Positions 55,471 to 64,000 of a DNA stretch of 64,000 bases are shown here, piece by piece (the stretch's first letter is position 1; the number at the start of each line of letters is the position of its first letter). The position numbers and the translations under genes were made by a program. The DNA comes from Acanthosoma haemorrhoidale (lineage: Eukaryota; Arthropoda; Insecta; Hemiptera; Acanthosomatidae). The notes beneath the pieces are model-generated. The model was not told where the DNA came from. It did no database searches and was given only the letters and a program-made list of their open reading frames with translations. The stretch covers positions 93,621,333-93,685,332 of the forward strand of contig OV884013.1 in NCBI GenBank assembly GCA_930367205.1, read 5' to 3'.

Positions 55471-58220
55471 AATACCAAATATAGGATCATTGTTTTCCTA
55501 GAAGTTGAAATCGACCGTCTCAAACCCTAATGAATTTTCATAACCGACTGTTTTTTGGGAACTAGTCTTCTAAAAAAATTATTTTGGAATGTAAATCACA
55601 TACTAGCAAACATGTGAATACAAGTGAGCCTTTTTTTTATTTTCAATTATTATACAATCCTATTATTTATTTTTAGCAATATACAAAAAAATTTATACTT
55701 TTTTGTGTGCCCAACAGCCCCCCTTTAATTTCTCAGTTAAAGACATTTTTTCAGCATAAAATAAGTTTTTTTACTGCATGTGTTTATATTTTTTTTAGTG
55801 GATAAAAATACGGCTCACGTATTGATTGATCATGTTGGGCCATCTATTAGTAGTCTTGCTATATTTTTCAAATTTTACATTTTGTTTTTGTTCAATTATG
55901 AACTCAGTTATTTCAATCGTATATCGACCCAAACAAAATTGCTGGTACCAGTGAAACCATACCAAGAGATAATAGATTACACTGAATAAAGGTGATTTTC
56001 ATAAATACGCCTAGCTAGTTAGGCTAGAAAAAACTATTCTTTTTAACAATAAAAGTAAAGTTTAATAATAAAAAGTAAAATCAAACTTTTCCAGCTAAAA
56101 AATGACGAAAAAAAAGAAAGAAAAACTGAATAAACATAAAAGGTCCCCTATGACTATAAACTCATATTTAGAGTCAACATGCACTGACAAACTCATTTAA
56201 TAAAAAAATATGACGAAGGTAAACTAAACAACTTGTTTATCTATGTTTAACACACAATGATACAATGCTCACAATATTCACATGCTTTGGCTATGTTGTT
56301 CAGTCACAAAACTTTTAAAAGGACAATGCCGACTTTAACGTGTCCATGACAACGAGAAAAAATCCAGAGTTTAAATCATGAATTGATTCTAAACTGAAAG
56401 ATGAGAAATCAGTTATTTGATATTATTTTAAGAATATTTTTAAATGTACACTTTCTCATAATAAAATATGATTTTAGACCTATTGCATACTTTTGAATAC
56501 CTATAGTAGAACACATTGTATACCACTATTGTAGAAGACAGACGGACGAAATCCCTTACATAAATGAAACCCCTGTGTGCATCAAAGAACTCTCTTTTGC
56601 CACATGGTAAGTGAAACCCCAAAAATAAAGTTCTGTATTAGATATTTTTTATCATATTGACCATAGTCAAGCGAGCGTGTCATATTTCCAAAGAGACAAG
56701 TATAAACGGTTGCTTAGAAAATTACTAAATATATCGAAAAAATGGATATCTCAAAAATATTCAGGATGTAATTTTATGCATGAAACAATAAAACAGACAC
56801 TCAGAGCCCGATGTTCTTGCTAAATCTACTACCTGTAGATAGGAGAAAGGGTTTAGGAAGCAAGGGGGTGAGTATCAAAGGAGGATTAGAAAGTAACATG
56901 CTAATATAACAGTCTAAAAATCTTACTGGCACGAAATGTTGTTTACAAGGGGATCTGAAAAGTTCTACCTTCGTTTCGCCCATCTGGTGTTTACTGACAA
57001 CATGGCCCACCACAATAAAAGTGTTTTTTTCAAAGGTCCAAGGGTAACCCCTAGGAATCGGACGTTGCACAAACTCTATTTAGATGGTTTCAAACCAAAA
57101 CTCCAATTTTATCAACCCAATTCTGATAAACAAATTTATTTTGATCAAAACATATCATAACAATATAAAGCGGCCTAAAGAGTTTCGTTAGAAACCTCAG
57201 GATCCATTATACGACTGTCTTCAAGCGTAGTGCACCTCAATGCAATATCAACAAAGACATTAATTTATCCAATGAATTAAATACTTGCATCTAACCTATG
57301 GGTTTGCTGTGACATATCTTTTAAATCAATATATGTTAATAACAATTATTATTCCAGGACAAGAGCGAAGAAATCCATTATTTTTTTCTTCTCCGTGTTC
57401 TTTGTTCTGTCTTAATAGTCTCCAACAAAGAAGAGCGCAACTTCCCTAAGCGATTATAATAAAAACTGCTTCTCTGTAAGTTCCGATGTCTTTTATTTGT
57501 CTTTACATAAGTAGATTGAATATTTCGATAATTGTAAGTATGAAGATTTATAAACTCGAAACTTTGGAATTTTAAGTGCCGAAGTTATGCGGATCTCTCA
57601 TAGGGCAGCAGTGGGAGTAGTTTATGATATTTCTTTGATAGTGGCTTTATGTCTAACTACTATTTAAGAACTTTGTATTGAGTTTCACCTAAAGCTTTTT
57701 AATGTAAATAATTTGCTTAATTTTTTAGTTGCTGAGTCAAAAGGGAGCGACTATACTTTCAAACAAGGTACTAGTAATACAAATACATTCAATCAGTCGG
57801 TAATTTTTTAAGTGAATTTTGCAATACCTCAATGATGAAGATCAAAAAAGAACGGGAGATAGTTTAATTAAGAAAACTAATGAAACACCGGTCGGATTTC
57901 ACCCAAATTTTAATGTTTTAGAAGCTATTCGTATCAATAATGTACAATTCAATAATTATTTCTATCCAATTTCAATAGGTTTTTCTGTCTACCTGTCTAT
58001 ATTTTTATTCGAAATCCAATTTCGGTGACCGATCTGCTTAAACATTAAAATGAGTATTTAAAATTAAAGTTGATGATGTAATTTGACTAAAATCGTTTAG
58101 TTGCTCTATAAGAAACTATCCTCCTCTGAGCTGACTTTTGGTCTGTCTGTAGATAGTAAGTCGCCTGTTTGATTTGACAATATAACAACAATTTTCCAAT
58201 CAATATAAAATAATCGAGAG
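55471..58220. other. AT-rich, nothing recognisable
   Basis: Several frames of 60-90 codons exist (for example 56801-57070) but none has a motif, and plus- and minus-strand frames overlap. Confidence 0.45.
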
Positions 58221-59870
58221 TTAATTATCAATTATTATTATTATTATTATTTGTTCCGGCATTTGTGCACCGCGGCCTCACTGAGACCTATTGTGCGCCG
58301 TCCATGCCCCTGTCCTATATATGTGACAGGCCCACGGCCTTTGCAAATCTGAGGATACTGAATGGATCGATCAGTTCACATAGTTTGGGGTCTACAATGC
58401 GATCACTACCAAAGTGAAGGTATCGCCTTCTAGCTAAGTTATCACAGTCACATATTATATGACGTGCCGTCTCTCCCTCTTTCTTGCAGAATCTGCAGAT
58501 TGGTGATCCCACTATCCCCAAATTAAAGAGGTGTTTATTTAACCGACAGTGACCTGTATAGAGTCCTGTCACACTTTTGAGTGTCCACCTGTCCATTGAT
58601 AGAAGTGCTGAGCTTCTTCTCTTACAGGGTCCATTAAGAAACAGTTTCGAGTGTTCCTGTTTCTTAGTTTCTCTCCAAGAAAGTCTTGCCTTGTCCTCTA
58701 AAGCTAATTTTATACGCCTTATAGCGTAGCTGAGGCTGATACCACATATGGGTTCAGGTGCAAGAGGTGTCTGTTCTGAGCCCACCCTTGCAAGGCCATC
58801 TGCCTTCTCATTGCCTGTGATGCCTGTGTGTCCTGGCACCCAGTCGATTCTAACCTTATTGGCTAGCGAGAGTGTGTTTAAGTTGTTTTTACACTCCTCA
58901 ACCAAATAAGATCTGGTCGTATAGCTTCTCAGGGCGCCAATGGCTGCCTGGCTATCCGTGAAAATTGTGATCAGTCTGTTTCTTACACCCTCCCCAATTA
59001 AGGTTTGGGTACAGACATTGATCGCCATCACTTCGGCCTGAAAGACCCAGGTGTGTCTACCTAAAGGAATAGAAATCCCAGATTCTGGTTTATCTTTCCT
59101 CCATATGCCGGCCCCTGATCCGTTTTCTGTTAGTGAGCCGTCTGTGTAGCAATTAATCCCATTACACAGTTTATGTGGTTTGGTCTTTGTGTTTTCCGCA
59201 CAGTATAAAACGTCTGTGTGTTTCTTAACTTGTAGGTCAGAGTGCATTGACAGCACCTCGTCCTCATCAATTCTTCTGAACAAGTTCCCATGTCCCATGT
59301 GAGTCATGACTTTGGATCTTGTTCCTGATTTCGCAAGTCTGTAAGCCACGTTCAAGGCTTGCGCTTCTACTTCTATGTGCAGTGGATTCAAGTTCAATAA
59401 GACTTCCATTGCAGCAGTAGGAGTTGTATTCATGGCACCAGTGATCATGAGACATGAAAGCCTCTGTAATTTGCCAAGCAAAGTTCTATTTTTACTAATA
59501 CTACCTCTGTGCCACCACACCATAGAGGCATAGAGCACCATTGGTCTAACTGCTGCGGTATATAGCCAGAATAACGTTCTGGGTTGTAGTCCCCAGGTCC
59601 TACCCACAGCCCTTTTACATGCATAGAGGCATCGAAGTGCCTTCATAGTAGTATTCCTGATGTGTTTAGACCAGTCCAATTTTCTATCCAGAGTAACCCC
59701 TAGATGCTTTACCTCACTACAAATGCTTACCTGTGTCCCCCCTATATAGGGTGGTCTAACTATAGCATTTCTTTTGTTAGTGAAGATACAGAGATTTATC
59801 TTCTGGGTCTTTTTTTAGATTTATAGATATAGATATTTATAGATAGAAGATTTATCTTAATTATCAATTA
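58221..59870 (-). mobile_element. I-clade non-LTR element, 5'-truncated, with TSD and TAA-repeat tail
   Basis: TTAATTATCAATTA occurs at 58221-58234 and 59857-59870. The 3' end on the minus strand is a short UTR followed by an AAT/TAA repeat (58235-58254), as in I elements. Up to 4 bp of the left duplication may belong to the TAA tail, so the TSD is 10-14 bp. Between the coding truncation (about 59812) and the right TSD lies about 44 bp of ATAGATA-type filler. Confidence 0.9.
58315..59810 (-). pseudogene. I-type ORF2 C-terminal half: RT thumb, RNase H, zinc finger (open frame)
   Basis: An uninterrupted frame of about 498 codons with no native start, because the 5' part is truncated. It begins in the RT thumb (VKHLGVTLDRKLDW), passes VRPMVLYASMVWW, then has an RNase H domain with all four acidic residues in place: YTDGS, QAEVMAIN, FTDSQAAIG and WVPGHTGITGNEKADGLAR. 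It ends with a CRFC...H..C finger (about 58500-58440) and AVGLSHI stop. RNase H would remove the RNA strand during reverse transcription. No stop or frameshift is visible, so this is the youngest-looking coding segment in the window, though dead on arrival through truncation. Confidence 0.9.
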
Positions 59871-62800
59871 CTTAGTAATTCAAAATAAAACTAATAAATG
59901 GCACTATATTCTCATTAATAATATGTATTTACAGATATTTGATGGGCTATGATTAAGTAAAATGAATATTATTATAGTTGTAGGACTTTTGCTCCACCCG
60001 AATTGGAATGTAGAGGCATGGTATTTTGCATGATAATTTCATTTGACGCCTCCATGAGACTAAAAATAGAATTATGTTGGTTAACTTATACCACCACATC
60101 ACGTGCTAAAATGAGCTTTTTAAAGTTTAAATACACTCTTTTCTATCGATTATCTCCATTTCATCATAAATGTGAAATCCACTTCTTTAGAGTGTATTTA
60201 TTTTGATTTGGATTTGTGCTACAACGAAACTAAATTCAGCACTCCCGTTCAAAGATTAACTTAACACTACTATTATATAAACTTGAAACTAATATTCATG
60301 ATTGAATAACTTAGTGTGATTGAAAAGATTACTCTCTTATTGAGTCCGTCTGTTTCTAAAGGTTATCCAATCCGATATTGGCAACACCTGGCTGAAACTC
60401 GAATAGTAAATTCATCAAATCCCGTAATTTATTCTTCTTACTATCCAATAGTACGTGTAAAATATCTATATTCTGTTGTATATATACCGTTTTTTTTTCC
60501 TTATCTTCCGAATTCACCTTGTTTCTTTAGAACCAGCCTACCCAACAGCTGGTGATTGGGTGACAACCCAAGTCTAGTTAGCCTGCCCTCATTTCTTCAT
60601 ATTGCATTCTTCATGTTTATATTGTTTTTAGCAAGGTCCATCGTGCTATGTATTGGTTCATGTACGCTAGAAACATAAATATCCGCAGTTAAGTGAGTTT
60701 TCCAACGATACAAGCAGTTTTGACTTATAGATACAGCTCTTATCGTTTTAAAGACCGCAAGTTTTTTTTTTCCATTTGAGCTTGGACAGTAAAGAAAAAA
60801 AAATCATCATATTTTTGTGTTGCAAAAAAAAATAAGGTTAATGATAAAATGTAAAATATTTAATAATGTTCATGACGAAGTGTGAGTTACTGTAGCTTGT
60901 AAGTTGAAGGTCCACTTCCCACAAAATAAGACATTTACTTGGGTTAAACTCTGCGTAGATACCCTTTTTGGTTCTATGGATCCGTGTCGATTTTTGTCAG
61001 TAGCTCTTGAACAGTGAAGCTAACGAGACGCTGAAAACGAGGCTCACTTATTCTGTACTCGACCTCATCGTTAGTACCTATTGTGTACGGCCAACCGAAA
61101 GAGGCAAACCAAACCTCTCCAGCTTTGTCAAGCACGGGCAAATTTTTAAATCGGAGATAAACCTAAAGTTATCACCCCTTAAGTGCTCTAATTTTCAGTT
61201 TTGCACGTCTTAATTCACTTTTTATCTTTTTTGTATTGGGTTTAGGTTTAAATAAATCTAAAAAAATTAATTGAAAATTCTCGTTAGGTCGTCTAGGCAG
61301 TAATCATGCGTTAGCCATAAAGCAACACTAGGACATTTGGCTATCGCTTCTCTGCTATTCATAAATAAAGCTAGGGTAGAAATAAATACACAAGATAATA
61401 TTTATATTTTCAGTCATCGTGAAAGTATTTTTAATTTTATGGAATGGCATAAATTTTCTTAACAAAACAGTCAATCCTGTCAAAACGTATGTTGTCTATA
61501 GCCCTTGTAGATCAGCTGTGAGTTGATGTCTTTTTTTACGTCCAGATATTTTTGGCCCCGTAGTAGTCAAAGTATTATTTATATATAGGATATGTAGTCA
61601 AGTATGCCATTATAATACTTCTCAGGAAGTCTAGTTGGGGAATATTGTGTCCACTTTTTTTTGTAGCAAGCATGAGCTGTGAATGAATACATTTATAAGC
61701 CGGGACATACTCGTAATTAGCCAATAACGCTTTTTGTTTTTTATCGGTATATTTAGATATTTTCATTTTTTTTTCCGTCTTGGAGTACATCTGACTTCCT
61801 TCATAGGGTGAATACCCTATAATAATAAAATTACTACAGTCATTCACTCTGTTTGTTCATATTGTTCTATTATCCGGTAATAGGCACTCTTTAGGAACCT
61901 TGTTCTTCCTCATTGTGCCCGTTCTTCCTTATAGAATTATTCTTAAAAATTTCAATAAATCCAAGCTTGTAACCAGATTATGAAAATAAACTGTAAACTG
62001 TAGTCGTGTAATGTGTTAATTAGGGGAGCAGCTCGTTATTATGAAATATATTTCATGTCTATCATTTCCATAATATTTACCTTGGTACCCAGTCTATTGG
62101 TATTCAAAGACCAAACTTTCCCTCTAATGGATTGCTTTCATTAGTGTCCCCGTACTATTTAATCATACATTCAACCAATGACAGTTATCTTTCGGGTATG
62201 AATTTGTCTAAGCGACTGGATTGAACTTTTGAGAGCAATGGTCGTATTTTTCAACATTTATCATCTTGAGATTGAAAAAATCTCGGGAATGGAGAAATCT
62301 CACTATCTGCTCGAATCGGTTTCTTCTCATGGCATTGATAACAATTTCATTTATCATTATGAAAATGAATTACAAAATCCAATATTACCTTTTTCCTGTG
62401 AGTTCATTGTCATCATTCAATACTATAAAATGCCCACAAAACATCGGATTTATTCCCGGCTGTTTTCAGGATTAGCAAAGTTTAAAAATATTGAGTATTT
62501 TTTAGATTCCTAATATTGATAGATTTTTTAGGTTTAAAGTATTTATTGACAAGGGACCTTAAGATTTAAGATTATTTTATTCACAGTGGTTTCCCTAATG
62601 TCAATACTGTATCCACCTCGGGTCAAGTGTATTTTCATTTTTCATGGTGGATCAGAAGTAGGAAAGAAGTCTTAGATGAATTCATTGAAGGAAGATAGTC
62701 AAATGTAATGTAACATTCCTTGCCCAAAAAACAATTTAGTATCTTGTCTGCAGATCACAGTTACAGAATTGTTATTTATAGCAATTATATTTAATATATC

Positions 62801-64000
62801 CATTAGCTCACCAGGATTCATTATTATATATTTATCAAATAACCTCGTATTATCCACTAAATACCAGTTGTGTATATTTTGATTTATTGTACATTGTTAT
62901 TTAAAATAATACCATCATCAATAACGTCCTCGTGTAGGATTATTTTTTTATTTTACTTGTTTTTTAATTACTTAGGTCCCCCTTACACCTGCTGTATAAG
63001 ACAAACATAAAATAATGAAATATCGACAGAAAACGAAGGCTCGCATTTATTGTCCACCATTTTTTCAATTAAAACAAAACCCTAGGTTATTGGCAGTTTT
63101 AGATGAAGCTCGTTAATACTATTTATTACTAAAGCAATATTTTTTTTTTCTGTTCCATACGATCGTTAAAAGAGAAAACAAGCATTATTGCGGAAAGTAG
63201 ATACAGACAAAGGTCATTTTTTTATGGTTTATCCCCATAATCAAGGGAATATGAAGATTATTAATTTCATTCGGATGTCAGATGGAATTACTCCATATTT
63301 AATTTTATATCTTTAATTGATTATTTTCAAAAATCAATAAGGAGGTATTAGATTGCGTAACCCTAAAACTGACTGACTGGGCATACCTGCTCCCAACATA
63401 AACTATGATAAAATCAGTTGTTTGTAGTTTTGTCATTTTGCATCGATAGAAAGACCCATGAGGATAGTAGTTCAACTAACAGATGGTTGTAGCTGCTAGG
63501 TCATAAGCGTATTCGACACTCGGAGTACTTACACATGCATTATATTTCCATATAAACCGAGAATTTTTAAATTGAAAAAATGCTATTAAACTATAAAATA
63601 TCTACTGTGAAAGGCATCCAAATCGAAAGAAGATCGATATGTTCTTCTGAGAAGCTCTCTCCAGGCCAACTAAATCTTGGTTTTCTGAATTCGCCACTTC
63701 TTGACTCTAGTAACTGCTCAGTATCCCTTGCTGGGCTGATAAAACCTCCGCCTGACCAATCCCCTTGGCGAAAATCTTTAAGTGGTGCCGGAAATGAACC
63801 CATGTTTCCGTTGTGAATAGATTAATGAGTAGCTTAAATACAATGATGATACTACTACAAATGATCCATTGTTAAATTAGACAATTTTTTTTTTGATTTG
63901 CACGACAAGAATATTGTAATTGGACTATCGTCGGCGTTATATACAAAAAGGAAAACAGTTTGCTCCCTAACAAGAGTGTGGGAGTTAAGTAATCGCTCGG
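59871..64000. other. AT-rich, nothing recognisable
   Basis: Frames of 60-95 codons (for example 62229-62513, 63580-63816) carry no motif. No repeat or RNA gene supported. Confidence 0.45.

Noticed and set aside
56801..57160. Overlapping frames of 89 and 74 residues
   Set aside because: Opposite strands, no motif, AT-rich context.
62229..62513. 94-residue frame
   Set aside because: Low-complexity aromatic/isoleucine-rich composition expected by chance in AT-rich DNA; a second frame overlaps it.

Overview
The window looks like ordinary intergenic DNA from an arthropod, most likely an insect. It is AT-rich with no dense open frames, and almost everything recognisable is a decayed transposable element: Jockey-type and I-type non-LTR retrotransposons, Ty3/gypsy-like LTR elements, hAT and pogo-like DNA transposon remnants, and tRNA-derived SINE heads. 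No complete host gene could be supported. The insect assignment rests on TE family types and on core promoter motifs (TATA box plus TCAGT initiator). The species cannot be named from the sequence.

Layout. 0-0.5 kb: a minus-strand promoter with heat-shock-element-like modules that fires off the left edge, then the end of a hAT element. 1.9-4.0 kb: a 5'-truncated Jockey-type reverse transcriptase (family J). 5.5-6.9 kb: two inverted fragments of a second Jockey family (family A). 8.4-9.2 kb: a solo LTR with a perfect 5-bp target duplication. 9.7-10.9 kb: a family J2 tail joined to a second LTR type. 13.3-14.7 kb: a foldback element with arms of about 635 bp. 20.1-25.65 kb: the most complete element, a family A Jockey with ORF1 and ORF2, split inside ORF1 by a 1.37-kb LTR-element derivative. 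27-29 kb: Jockey scraps. 36.2-38.0 kb: a Ty3/gypsy-like integrase, an LTR-like block carrying an 81-bp nested retroposon, and an antisense J2 tail. 38.6-43.7 kb: RNase H, pogo-like transposase, Jockey and SINE remnants. 44-54 kb: more family A and J tails and two minisatellites (36 bp and 61 bp). 55.1-55.4 kb: a perfect 147-bp tandem duplication. 58.2-59.9 kb: an I-clade element with an uninterrupted RNase H domain, a TAA-repeat tail and a 10-14-bp target duplication. The long stretches between are AT-rich and show nothing I can name.

How the parts relate. Several insertions can be ordered in time because they nest. The LTR element at 23810-25183 went into an already inserted Jockey, and the ORF1 frame resumes exactly after one copy of the 5-bp duplication. 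The 81-bp retroposon at 37314-37394 sits inside an LTR-like block with an 8-bp duplication. Families A, J and J2 occur as many 5'-truncated copies sharing 3' ends, the usual product of target-primed reverse transcription. The freshest-looking structures are the I-type fragment, the 147-bp duplication, the 36-bp minisatellite and the solo LTR. The LTRs contain hairpins whose stems are kept while their sequences differ.
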